Assembly: GCF_036002945.1 (NCBI RefSeq)
Contig: NZ_CP108529.1
Coordinates: forward strand, 6,443,001-6,507,000
DNA from: Streptomyces sp. NBC_01224
GTDB taxonomy: Bacteria; Actinomycetota; Actinomycetes; Streptomycetales; Streptomycetaceae
Direction of reading: 5' to 3'
DNA length: 64,000 bases
Shown here: in pieces, positions 8,283-16,069 of the stretch
How positions within the stretch are numbered: the first letter of the stretch is position 1
Layout of the letters: every line of letters starts with the position of its first letter
Notes under the pieces: generated by a model
Seen by the model: the letters and a program-made list of their open reading frames with translations, nothing else
Database searches by the model: none
What the model was told of the DNA's origin: nothing
Translations under genes and position numbers: made by a program

Positions 8283-8298
8283 CTAGAACGCGTTCTAG
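8283..8298. promoter_or_regulatory. KstR-like operator, perfect 16-bp palindrome
   Basis: CTAGAACGCGTTCTAG is a perfect palindrome whose inner 14 bp fit the KstR consensus TNNAACNNGTTNNA at every defined base. KstR is a TetR-family repressor of sterol and lipid catabolism in actinobacteria. The site is 96 bp upstream of the MaoC start and would control the MaoC-ADH-SDR operon. No kstR-like gene is nearby. Confidence 0.6.
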
Positions 8299-8393
8299 AA
8301 CGGGCGTGGCGGCCGGTCCCGCACGACCTCGGTGCGGCCGACGGTGCGGACGGCCGCGCCGAGGTCTTCCCACCATCAAGGAGCAGCTTCCCC

Positions 8394-9266
8394 ATGCCCA
8401 TTGATGCCGAAAAAGCTGTCGCCGCCGAACCCCGGTCCACCCGGATCAGCTGGGACCACAAGGACGTCCTGCTCTACCACCTGGGGATCGGCGCGGGCGC
8501 CGACCCGGACCGGGCCGACCCGGCCACCGACCCCGGAGAGCTGCGCTACACCCTGGAGTCCCGGCTCCACGTGCTGCCCTCCTTCGCCACCGTCGCGGGT
8601 GCGGGCATGGGCGTCGTCGGCGGTCTCTCCTCGCCGGGCATCGACGTCGACCTCGCCGGTGTGCTGCACGGCGGGCAGAGCGTACGGGTGCACCGGCCGA
8701 TCCCCGTGAAGGGCAGCGCCGTACAGACCTCGAAGGTCGCCGCGGTGTACGACAAGGGCAAGGCGGCCGTACTGGTGCTGCGTACCGAGGCCGCCGACGA
8801 CGACGGTCCGCTGTGGACCAACGACGCCCAGATCTTCGTCCGGGGCGAGGGCGGTTTCGGCGGTGAACGCGGCCCGTCCGAGCGGATGGTCCATCCCGCC
8901 ATCGCCCCCAACCACACCGTGGAGCGTCCGATCCGCCCGGACCAGGCGCTGCTGTACCGCCTCTCCGGGGACTGGAACCCGCTCCACGCCGACCCCGAGT
9001 TCGCCGGGCTCGCCGGCTTCGACCGGCCGATCCTGCACGGGCTGTGCACCTACGGCATGACACTCAAGGCCGTCACCGACACGGTGCTCGGTGGCGATGT
9101 GACCCGTATCCGCTCCTACCGCACCCGGTTCGTCGGGGTCGTCTTCCCCGGCGAGACCCTCCGCATCGAGATGTGGACCGGCGGGAACGAGGTACGGGTC
9201 GAGGTGAGAGCCGTGGAGCGGGACAACGCCATGGTCCTCGGTGACACCTTCGTCGAACACTCCTGA
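8394..9266 (+). CDS. MaoC-family (R)-specific enoyl-CoA hydratase / dehydratase
   Basis: The 290-residue double-hot-dog protein has the hydratase-2 motif in YRLSGDWNPLHADPEFA followed by FDRPILHGL. Asp and His of this motif form the catalytic dyad that adds water to trans-2-enoyl-CoA. The N-terminal half is a degenerate hot-dog fold, as in eukaryotic MFE-2 hydratase and mycobacterial Hsd4B-type proteins. AAGGAG lies upstream of the ATG. It is the first gene of an operon with ADH and SDR genes behind a KstR-like operator, consistent with beta-oxidation of a sterol side chain or bulky acyl-CoA. Confidence 0.92.
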   Translation: MPIDAEKAVAAEPRSTRISWDHKDVLLYHLGIGAGADPDRADPATDPGELRYTLESRLHVLPSFATVAGAGMGVVGGLSSPGIDVDLAGVLHGGQSVRVHRPIPVKGSAVQTSKVAAVYDKGKAAVLVLRTEAADDDGPLWTNDAQIFVRGEGGFGGERGPSERMVHPAIAPNHTVERPIRPDQALLYRLSGDWNPLHADPEFAGLAGFDRPILHGLCTYGMTLKAVTDTVLGGDVTRIRSYRTRFVGVVFPGETLRIEMWTGGNEVRVEVRAVERDNAMVLGDTFVEHS

Positions 9267-9309
9267 ACCAACTCCAAGAGGTCCACAGGCCCATGAGGGG
9301 AGCCGCTCC

Positions 9310-10386
9310 ATGCGCGCAGCCGTACTGCACGAGATAGGCCAGGACAAGCTGGAAGTCCTCGACGACGTCGAGGCGGTGGGCTTCGGCCCCGGCAAGGTCA
9401 AGCTCCGCATCCGGGCCACCGGACTGTGTCACTCCGACGTCTCCGCGATGAGCGGCGTGCTGCCGCAGCCCGCCCCCTTCATCCCGGGCCACGAGGGCGC
9501 GGGCGAGGTCGTCGACATCGGCGACGGCGTCACCGGGCTGAACGCGGGGGACCGGGTGCTGGTCTGCTGGCTGCCCGCGTGCGGGGCGTGTCCGTCCTGC
9601 AAACGCGGCCAGACCCAGCTCTGCCTGGCCGGCTTCATGAACGCGGGCACGCCCAACTTCAAGCGCCCCGGCGGAGATGTCTTCGGCTTCGCGGGCACCG
9701 GCACCTTCACCGAAGAGGTCGTCGTCGGCGCGGGCTGTGCCGTGCCGATCCCCGACGACGTGCCGTTCGAGATTGCCGCGCTGATCGGCTGCGGGGTGAC
9801 CACCGGGCTCGGTGCGGCCATCAACACCGCACAGGTGGAGGCCGGTTCGTCGGTCGCCGTCATCGGCTGCGGCGGAGTGGGCATCTCCACCATCCAGGGC
9901 GCCAGGGTGCAGGGCGCCGCCCAGATCGTGGCCGTGGACCCGGTCGCGTCCCGGCGCGAGGCGGCACTGCGGTTCGGCGCGACCGAGGCGGTGTCCCCGG
10001 ACGAACTCGCCGACGCCAAGCAGCGGATCACCGCGGGCGAGGGCTTCGACTACGTCTTCGAAGTCGTCGGCAAGTCGGCCACCGCCCGCACGGCGTACGA
10101 GAACACCCGGCGCGGCGGCACCCTCTGCATCGTCGGCGCGGGCGCGATGGACGACAACTTCCAGGTCAACATGTTCGAGCTGTTCTTCGACGAGAAGCGG
10201 ATCCTGCCCTCCATGTACGGCGGAGGCGATGTACTCCGGTCGTACGAACGGGCCATCGCGCTCTGGCGGGCCGGCCGGATCGACCTCGAATCGATGATCA
10301 CCCACCGGGTGCGGCTCGACGGCGTCAACGACGCCCTCGACCAGATGAGGACCGGCGAGTCGCTGCGCACCTGCATCGAACTCTGA
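9310..10386 (+). CDS. Zn-dependent medium-chain alcohol dehydrogenase (class III-like)
   Basis: The 358-residue MDR enzyme has catalytic zinc ligands C40 and H61-E62 (GLCHSDVSA, GHEGAGEV), four structural-zinc cysteines at about 91, 94, 97 and 105 (CGACPSCKRGQTQLC) and a Rossmann motif (VAVIGCGGVGISTIQGA). It probably oxidises an alcohol to an aldehyde with NAD+. ATG 9310 is chosen over the upstream in-frame ATG 9241 because it has GAGGGGA at the right distance and begins with the family MRAAVLHE; the earlier ATG lies inside the MaoC gene. It is the middle gene of the operon. Confidence 0.93.
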   Translation: MRAAVLHEIGQDKLEVLDDVEAVGFGPGKVKLRIRATGLCHSDVSAMSGVLPQPAPFIPGHEGAGEVVDIGDGVTGLNAGDRVLVCWLPACGACPSCKRGQTQLCLAGFMNAGTPNFKRPGGDVFGFAGTGTFTEEVVVGAGCAVPIPDDVPFEIAALIGCGVTTGLGAAINTAQVEAGSSVAVIGCGGVGISTIQGARVQGAAQIVAVDPVASRREAALRFGATEAVSPDELADAKQRITAGEGFDYVFEVVGKSATARTAYENTRRGGTLCIVGAGAMDDNFQVNMFELFFDEKRILPSMYGGGDVLRSYERAIALWRAGRIDLESMITHRVRLDGVNDALDQMRTGESLRTCIEL

Positions 10387-10437
10387 CCCTCACCCTGCTC
10401 CCGCCCTGCTCCCACCTGAGAGGACTCCGAGATTCCG

Positions 10438-11379
10438 ATGTCACTTCCCCTGGAAGGCATGTCCGCGATCGTCACGGGCGCGGGCCGCGGCCTCGGACGC
10501 GCCGAAGCACTGGAACTGGCGCGGCTCGGCGCGTCCGTCGTCGTCAACGACTACGGGCAGCCGGGCCGCGACGGCTCCGGCGAGGCATCCGCGACCCCCG
10601 CCGAGGAGGTCGCCGAGGAGATCCGGGCGGCGGGCGGCCGGGCGGTCGCGCACCTCGGCGACGTCTCCGACCACGAGCAGGCCCGCGCCCTGGTGGAGCT
10701 GGCCGTCGACACATACGGAAAGCTCGACATCCTGGTCAACAACGCGGGCATCCTGCGCGACCGGATGGTCTTCTCGATGACCGAGGACGAGTGGGACTCC
10801 GTCATCAGGGTTCACCTCAAGGGCCACTTCAACACCACACACTTCGCCGCATCCCACTGGCGTGCCCGCTCCAAGGAGTCCGGCGGCCCGGTCTACGGCC
10901 GGATCGTCAACACTTCGTCGGAGGCGTTCCTGGCCGGTTCGGCGGGCCAGCCGAACTACGCGGCGGCCAAGGGCGGCATCGTCGGCCTCACCACCTCCAC
11001 GGCCCTGGCCCTGGCCAAGTACGGCGTCACCGCCAACGCCATCTGCCCGCGGGCCCGCACCCGGATGACCGAGGACGTCTTCGCGGGCTTCCAGGAACCG
11101 ACGGACGGCCGGCTCGACGCACTCGCCCCCGAGCATGTTTCTCCGCTGGTCGGCTATCTGGCCTCCCCGGCGGCCGCCAAGGTCAACGGGCAACTGCTCG
11201 TCGTGCACGGCGGGATGGTCGCGATCGTCGAACGCCCCAGGGTGGCGGCGAAGTTCGACTCGTCGAAGGAGACGTTCTCCTTCGACGAGCTGGACGAGCT
11301 GATCTCCCCGTACTACGAGGACCGCCCGACGGGCGAGACCTTCGCCGCGGCGGAGGTGCTCGGTCTCAAACGGGGCTGA
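10438..11379 (+). CDS. SDR-family 3-hydroxyacyl-CoA dehydrogenase-like protein (MFE-2/HSD17B4 type)
   Basis: The 313-residue short-chain dehydrogenase has TGAGRGLG (13-20), NNAG (101-104), catalytic S160 and Y174-x3-K178 (NYAAAK). The insertion around NDYGQPGRDGSGEASATP and the C-terminal extension SFDELDELISPYYEDR are typical of the dehydrogenase unit of peroxisomal-type multifunctional enzymes. Next to a MaoC hydratase it probably performs the third beta-oxidation step, oxidising the (3R)-hydroxyacyl-CoA. One unusual point is NAICPRARTRMTED in place of the usual NAI-PGA-T-M. It is the last gene before a strong terminator. Confidence 0.92.
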   Translation: MSLPLEGMSAIVTGAGRGLGRAEALELARLGASVVVNDYGQPGRDGSGEASATPAEEVAEEIRAAGGRAVAHLGDVSDHEQARALVELAVDTYGKLDILVNNAGILRDRMVFSMTEDEWDSVIRVHLKGHFNTTHFAASHWRARSKESGGPVYGRIVNTSSEAFLAGSAGQPNYAAAKGGIVGLTTSTALALAKYGVTANAICPRARTRMTEDVFAGFQEPTDGRLDALAPEHVSPLVGYLASPAAAKVNGQLLVVHGGMVAIVERPRVAAKFDSSKETFSFDELDELISPYYEDRPTGETFAAAEVLGLKRG

Positions 11380-11390
11380 CCACAACGGAA

Positions 11391-11434
11391 ACGGGTGGGC
11401 CCCGGCAGCCGATCGGCTGCCGGGGCCCACCCGT
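11391..11434. terminator. 44-bp perfect palindromic terminator
   Basis: Bases 11391-11434 form an uninterrupted palindrome centred on GATC, starting 12 bp after the SDR stop codon. Its very stable GC stem would close the MaoC-ADH-SDR transcript. There is no T-run, which is usual in Streptomyces. Confidence 0.85.
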
Positions 11435-11456
11435 CCCTCGTTGATGTTCCGCGCGG

Positions 11457-11630
11457 TCAGGCCGCCCTGCTGTCCCCCTCGGAGGGGCGGCGGTGGCGGC
11501 CGTGCGGCTGTGCTGACGCGTCGTTCATCGACACACCCCCTCGGTGCTTTCCGGGGCCGCCGGCTTCGGCCCGTTCCGCGTCCGCCCCCGGCGGACGCGT
11601 CTGGGTCGTGTCGGTTCGGGCTTCAGACAT
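11457..11630 (-). CDS. Small hydrophilic hypothetical protein, 57 aa
   Basis: This short frame begins with ATG at 11630, has GGGGTGA upstream, and encodes a charged, probably disordered peptide ending QPHGRHRRPSEGDSRAA. I do not recognise a fold. The basic PHGRHRRP motif occurs in small streptomycete hypothetical proteins, which is the main reason to call it; third-position GC is also high. It lies alone between the SDR terminator and the next minus-strand gene. A longer frame from 11726 is possible but less likely. Confidence 0.45.
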   Translation of the reverse strand: MSEARTDTTQTRPPGADAERAEAGGPGKHRGGVSMNDASAQPHGRHRRPSEGDSRAA

Positions 11631-11753
11631 GTGGGAAGTCACCCCGTTGTGATCGCTTACGTGTGTGTCACCAGGGCCGATCACGCCACCGCAACACGGC
11701 ACGGTCACCATCGGCGACCGTCGCACACGGCTGCGTAGCCCAGGCCCAGGATC

Positions 11754-13091
11754 TTAACCAGGCACCATGCGCCCCATGAGAGGCGCCTGCCCCAGTGGAA
11801 TCGGCTTGCACATCGGAAGAGGCGCAGCGGCAGCGGACGGTTGCATACCGCTTTCCGCGCCCGCCTCCGCCGCCGGTCCCGTGCCGCGTTCCCCGTCCAC
11901 CGGTGCCTCCAGCAGTGCCACCCCGCACGCCACGTTGTCGTTGGCGTACGGAAGTCTGAGTACGCCGTCCCGGGTCCACACCCCGCGACCGGCCTGCCAC
12001 CCCTCGGGGGCGGCGAGTTGATGCAGCCGGCGCCCCGCCGGGCGCCACACCCCGAGCCAGCTGCCGGCCGCCCCGTCGATCCGCAGGGCCACCGCGCAGC
12101 TCTCCGGCATCAGCATCTGCCCCGGCTGTACGGCGAACGGCGTCACCGCCACATCCGCCGGGCGCAGGCACTCCGGGAAACGCACCGGCAGACAGCTGCC
12201 CAGCACCCCCCACCCGAGCCGGTCGTGCCCCGGCGCGTCCGAGCGGATCAGCAGCAGCCCGCTGTCCGCGTCGGCGAGCAGCAGCCGGTCGTTGCTCTCC
12301 GGTGCGATCTGCAGCAGCGGTGTCACCTCGCCGCCCCGCTCCAGGTCCACGGCGACCGCCTTGACCGGCCCGCCGCCCGGCATCTCCCGGTCCAGGGCCA
12401 GCATCCGCCCCGCCCGGTCCAGCCAGACCCCACCGGAGCAGCGCCCAGGCACCTCCGCGACCAGTTCGGGCCCGAAGGCGCCGCCCGCCACCAGCCAGAC
12501 GGCGGTGGAGTGCGCATTGACCGACAGGGCGTACGCGCTCGCACCGTCCGGTGACGGCGGCAGCAGGGTCGGATCCGCGCATCCGACGGCGCCGAGCGGC
12601 AGTTCACCGGTGCCGGGGCCGGTCGGATAGAGCAGCGAGAACGCATGCCGGTCCGCGACCCGTCGCCGGATCAGCACCCGTCCGTCGGACAGCGGCAGCA
12701 CCTGGGAGTCCGGCTCCTCCGGCTGATCGAGGGGGAGCGGCACGGCGTACGGCTCGTGCCCGTCGAGCGTCCAGCGCTCCACGAACCACGCCTGAGCGGC
12801 CTCGTCGGAGGCCTCCGCGGCGACGTTGCGGAGGGCGAGCCGAGCCGCGTACGAACCGTCCGCGGCGATCGTGAGCGTGGGCGGGGCGAGGGCTGCCCCG
12901 GCGGGCAGGCCCGATTCACCCGGCGCACCGGCCTGCTCGGGCATGTCGACCCCGCCGTCCGCTCCGTCCCCGCCGGGCATGCCGAACCCGGCCGGCTCCC
13001 CGGGTGCGTCCGGGGCGTCGTCCTCCATGGCCGCACCCCCGGCGGCCTCGGCCGCCCCCGCGGACTCGTTCTCGATGGCACAGGCAGTCAT
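11754..13091 (-). CDS. Hypothetical protein with beta-propeller-like repeats
   Basis: The 445-residue protein has an acidic, Gly/Ala/Pro-rich N-terminal 60 residues, then repeated short beta-strand units (SDGRVLIRRR, GRMLALDRE, DSGLLLIRSD, DGVLRLPYAND) suggesting a WD/PQQ-like propeller. ATG 13091 is preferred over the ATG 39 bp upstream because GGAGGTGA stands 7 bp in front of it. There is no signal peptide or membrane helix, so it is probably cytoplasmic. It is transcribed away from the siderophore-binding lipoprotein and an iron box lies between them, so iron control is possible. Function unknown. Confidence 0.75.
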   Translation of the reverse strand: MTACAIENESAGAAEAAGGAAMEDDAPDAPGEPAGFGMPGGDGADGGVDMPEQAGAPGESGLPAGAALAPPTLTIAADGSYAARLALRNVAAEASDEAAQAWFVERWTLDGHEPYAVPLPLDQPEEPDSQVLPLSDGRVLIRRRVADRHAFSLLYPTGPGTGELPLGAVGCADPTLLPPSPDGASAYALSVNAHSTAVWLVAGGAFGPELVAEVPGRCSGGVWLDRAGRMLALDREMPGGGPVKAVAVDLERGGEVTPLLQIAPESNDRLLLADADSGLLLIRSDAPGHDRLGWGVLGSCLPVRFPECLRPADVAVTPFAVQPGQMLMPESCAVALRIDGAAGSWLGVWRPAGRRLHQLAAPEGWQAGRGVWTRDGVLRLPYANDNVACGVALLEAPVDGERGTGPAAEAGAESGMQPSAAAAPLPMCKPIPLGQAPLMGRMVPG

Positions 13092-13235
13092 GGACTGGTC
13101 ACCTCCGGCAACCGAAGCTAGTTTTCGCACTTCCTGCCGGACAACACGAGACTCACCACTTCACACATAAGGGTGGTGCTGCCCGGATTTACCTGAGGGC
13201 GAGGGGGCGCCTGTGCTCGGCGCGAGACGGGTGAG

Positions 13236-13254
13236 TAAGGTAAGGCAGCCCTAA
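13236..13254. promoter_or_regulatory. Iron box (DmdR1/IdeR-type)
   Basis: TAAGGTAAGGCAGCCCTAA matches 14 of 19 positions of the consensus TTAGGTTAGGCTAACCTAA. It is 35 bp upstream of the siderophore-binding lipoprotein start, where DmdR1-Fe2+ would block transcription in iron-replete cells. Confidence 0.75.
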
Positions 13255-13288
13255 GTGATACCTGTGTGACTTTGAACTGGAGCAAGTG

Positions 13289-14332
13289 ATGTCCCTTCGT
13301 CGCCGCGGTACTGCCGCAGTCGGCCTGGCAGTGGCTGCCGCCCTTTCCCTCTCGGCCTGCGGGAGCGACGACGGAGGCTCGGGCGGCTCGGCCAAGTCCG
13401 AGGGCGGCGGTGACAAGAAGGCGGCCGTCGCGACGGGCGGCAAGGACTTCGCCGACGCCGCGAAGAAGACGGCGGAGTACGGCACCGACGCCAAGGCCGG
13501 CCAGTTCCCCCGGACCCTCACCCACGCCATGGGCAAGACGGAGATCAAGTCCGCCCCCAAGCGCGTCGTCGTGCTGGACGTCGGAGAGTTCGACAATGTC
13601 GTCTCGCTGGGTGTGAAGCCGGTCGGCTACGCCCCCTCCGAGGGCGACGCGGCCATCCCCTCGTACCTGAAGAAGGAAGCGGGCAACCCGAAGAACGTAG
13701 GCACGATCAACAACCTCAACCTTGAGGCGATCGCCGGCCTGAAGCCCGACCTGATCCTCGGCAGCCAGCTGCGCGCCGCCGACAAGTACGACGCGCTCTC
13801 CAAGATCGCGCCGACCGTGTTCTCCATCCGCCCGGGCTTCACCTGGAAGGAGAACTACCTCCTCAACGCCGCGGCACTGGACAAGACGGCTAAGGCCAGG
13901 AGCGAGCTCGGTGCCTACGAGGCGAAGGCGAAGAAGCTCGGCGAGGACATCGGCCCGAACAAGCCGACCATCTCCATGGTCCGCTACCTGCCGGACCGGA
14001 TCCGCCTCTACGCCAAGGCGTCCTTCATCGGTACCATCCTCGACGACGCCGGTCTGCCGCGGCCCAAGAACCAGCAGATCAACGACCTTGCCGCGGAGAT
14101 CAGCCCGGAGAAGATCGACGAGGCCGACGCCGACTGGATCTTCACCGGCGTCTACGGCGACGTGAAGGCCACCAAGCGCGACACCGCCCAGTCCAACCCG
14201 CTGTGGAAGAACCTCAAGGCGGTCAAGGACGGCCGGGCCAAGGACGTCTCCGACGAGACCTGGTACCTCGGCCTCGGTGTCACGGCCGCGAACCTGGTCC
14301 TCGACGACCTCCGCGCCGACCTCGTGAAGTAA
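13289..14332 (+). CDS. Fe3+-siderophore ABC transporter substrate-binding lipoprotein
   Basis: The 347-residue lipoprotein has signal peptide and lipobox LSAC at about residue 25, a Gly/Ser linker, then the FepB/FhuD-like fold (KRVVVLDVGEFDNVVSLGVKPVGY; LEAIAGLKPDLILG; ending TWYLGLGVTAANLVLDDLRADL). It binds ferric siderophore outside the membrane for delivery to a FecCD permease. ATG 13289 is used; GTG 13286 directly precedes it. No permease or ATPase gene adjoins it, so it must work with a transporter encoded elsewhere. The iron box in front explains regulation. Confidence 0.93.
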   Translation: MSLRRRGTAAVGLAVAAALSLSACGSDDGGSGGSAKSEGGGDKKAAVATGGKDFADAAKKTAEYGTDAKAGQFPRTLTHAMGKTEIKSAPKRVVVLDVGEFDNVVSLGVKPVGYAPSEGDAAIPSYLKKEAGNPKNVGTINNLNLEAIAGLKPDLILGSQLRAADKYDALSKIAPTVFSIRPGFTWKENYLLNAAALDKTAKARSELGAYEAKAKKLGEDIGPNKPTISMVRYLPDRIRLYAKASFIGTILDDAGLPRPKNQQINDLAAEISPEKIDEADADWIFTGVYGDVKATKRDTAQSNPLWKNLKAVKDGRAKDVSDETWYLGLGVTAANLVLDDLRADLVK

Positions 14333-14339
14333 CGATTCC

Positions 14340-14413
14340 CTGGGTCCTGTCGTCGGACTGCCGCCTGCCGCGCGGCGTCCGGGCGACGAGGGCAGTCCGA
14401 CGACAGGACCCAG
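14340..14413. repeat. 74-bp palindromic repeat element, copy A
   Basis: Perfect 23-bp inverted arms (14340-14362 and 14391-14413, beginning CTGGGTCCTGTCGTCGGACT) enclose a 28-bp GC-rich centre. It starts 8 bp after a stop codon and can act as a terminator. The arm is nearly identical to copy B at 19084, so this is a dispersed MITE/REP-like element and not a gene-specific hairpin. Confidence 0.8.
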
Positions 14414-14486
14414 CAGGCTGTGGCCTGTCCGTACAGGTCGCCGAAGCCATGGGCGACGGGGCACGGAGGGCAGGTAGCCTTTCCTT

Positions 14487-15329
14487 GTGCCCCGTCTGTC
14501 TGAAGTCCTCGCCGAGCTCGACGCTCTCTGGCCGCCCGAGCGGGCCGAAGGTTGGGACGCGGTCGGCACCGTCTGCGGAGATCCCGCATCGCAGGTCGAC
14601 CGTGTGCTCTTCGCCGTCGACCCCGTCCAGGAGATCGTCGACGAGGCGCTCAGGCTCGGCGCCCAGCTGATCGTCACCCACCATCCGCTCTATCTGCGGG
14701 GTACGACGACGGTCGCGGCCGACACCTTCAAGGGCCGGGTCGTGCACACCCTCATCAAGCACGACGTCGCGCTGCACGTCGCCCACACCAACGCCGACAC
14801 CGCCGACCCGGGCGTCTCCGACGCCCTTGCCGGTGCGCTCGACCTGCGCGTCGAGGGGCCCCTCGTGCCGGACCCGGCCGACCCCAAGGGCCGTCGCGGC
14901 CTCGGCCGGATCTGTGTGCTCGACCACCCCGAGAGCCTGGCAGACTTCGCCGCCCGCGCCGCGGCCCGACTGCCCGCCACCGCGCAGGGCATCCGGCTCG
15001 CGGGCGACCCGGCGGCGACGGTGCGCTCCGTCGCGGTCAGCGGCGGCTCCGGCGACAGCCTCTTCGACGCGGTACGCGCTGCCGGTGTCGACGCCTTCCT
15101 CACCGCCGACCTGCGCCACCACCCGGCCTCCGAAGCCATCCAGCACTCCCCGCTCGGCCTGATCGACGCCGCACACTGGGCCACCGAATGGCCCTGGTGC
15201 GAACAGGCCGCAGCGCAGCTCGACGCGATTTCCGACCGCCACGGATGGGACCTGCGGGTCCATGTCTCGAAGCAGGTCACCGACCCCTGGACCACCACCA
15301 CCCACCACTCTTCTGGAGCCCCCAACTGA
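14487..15329 (+). CDS. Nif3-like dinuclear metal centre protein (YqfO/YbgI family)
   Basis: The 280-residue NIF3/GTP cyclohydrolase I type 2-like protein has metal-binding signatures THHPLYLR and AHTNADTA near the N-terminus and DLRHHPASEA, IDAAHWATE near the C-terminus. Family members form toroidal hexamers with a two-metal centre; the reaction is not firmly established. It starts with GTG at 14487 and its TGA overlaps the CTG start of the next gene, so the two are coupled. It lies in a conserved three-gene run with the zinc-ribbon protein and RNase H/phosphatase. Confidence 0.92.
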   Translation: MPRLSEVLAELDALWPPERAEGWDAVGTVCGDPASQVDRVLFAVDPVQEIVDEALRLGAQLIVTHHPLYLRGTTTVAADTFKGRVVHTLIKHDVALHVAHTNADTADPGVSDALAGALDLRVEGPLVPDPADPKGRRGLGRICVLDHPESLADFAARAAARLPATAQGIRLAGDPAATVRSVAVSGGSGDSLFDAVRAAGVDAFLTADLRHHPASEAIQHSPLGLIDAAHWATEWPWCEQAAAQLDAISDRHGWDLRVHVSKQVTDPWTTTTHHSSGAPN

Positions 15330-16069
15330 ACGCCGCGCCCGCCGACCAGATCCGACTCCTCGACGTCCAGGCCCTCGACGTACGTCTGTCGCAGCTTGCA
15401 CACCGGCGCAAGTCGCTGCCCGAGCACACCGAGATCGAGGCGCTCACCAGCGACCTCGCGCAACTGCGTGACCTGCTGGTCGCTTCGCAGACCGAGGAGA
15501 GCGACACCGCCCGCGAGCAGACCAAGGCGGAGCAGGACGTCGACCAGGTGCGCCAGCGCGCCGCCCGCGACCAGCAGCGCCTCGATTCGGGTGCGGTCAC
15601 CTCGCCCAAGGACCTGGAGAGCCTCCAGCGTGAGATCACCTCGCTGGCCAAGCGCCAGGGCGACCTGGAGGACGTCGTCCTCGAAGTGATGGAACGCCGC
15701 GAGTCCGCCCAGGAGCGCGTCACCGAGCTGTCCGACCGGGTCTCCGCCGTCCAGGCCAAGGTCGACGACGCGACCGCCCGCCGTGACGCCGCGACCAAGG
15801 AGCTCGACGAGGAGACCGCGACCGTCACCAAGGAGCGCGAGCTCGTCGCCGGGTCCGTCCCCGCGGACCTGCTGAAGCTGTACGACAAGCTCCGCGTCCA
15901 GCAGGGCGGGGTCGGCGCCGCCCGCCTCTACCAGCGCCGCTGCGAGGGCTGCCGTCTCGAACTGAACATCACCGAGGTCAACGATGTGAAGGCGGCCTCC
16001 CCGGACACCGTCCTGCGCTGCGAGAACTGCCGCCGCATCCTGGTCCGTACGTCGGAGTCGGGCCTGTAA
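15326..16069 (+). CDS. Coiled-coil zinc-ribbon protein (C4-type)
   Basis: The 247-residue protein is mostly a long coiled coil (about 10-185, rich in Glu, Arg, Gln and Asp). It ends in a C4 zinc ribbon, CEGCRLELN and CENCRRILV. The start is inferred to be CTG at 15326, forming a CTGA overlap with the nif3-like stop and preceded by TGGAG; no ATG or GTG fits better. The stop TAA overlaps the ATG of the RNase H gene (TAATG). The exact role is unknown; the ribbon suggests nucleic acid or protein binding. Confidence 0.88.
   Translation: MNAAPADQIRLLDVQALDVRLSQLAHRRKSLPEHTEIEALTSDLAQLRDLLVASQTEESDTAREQTKAEQDVDQVRQRAARDQQRLDSGAVTSPKDLESLQREITSLAKRQGDLEDVVLEVMERRESAQERVTELSDRVSAVQAKVDDATARRDAATKELDEETATVTKERELVAGSVPADLLKLYDKLRVQQGGVGAARLYQRRCEGCRLELNITEVNDVKAASPDTVLRCENCRRILVRTSESGL

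Noticed and set aside
9426..11444. Plus-strand 672-codon open frame across ADH and SDR genes
   Set aside because: Out-of-frame Arg-rich shadow of two well-defined enzymes.
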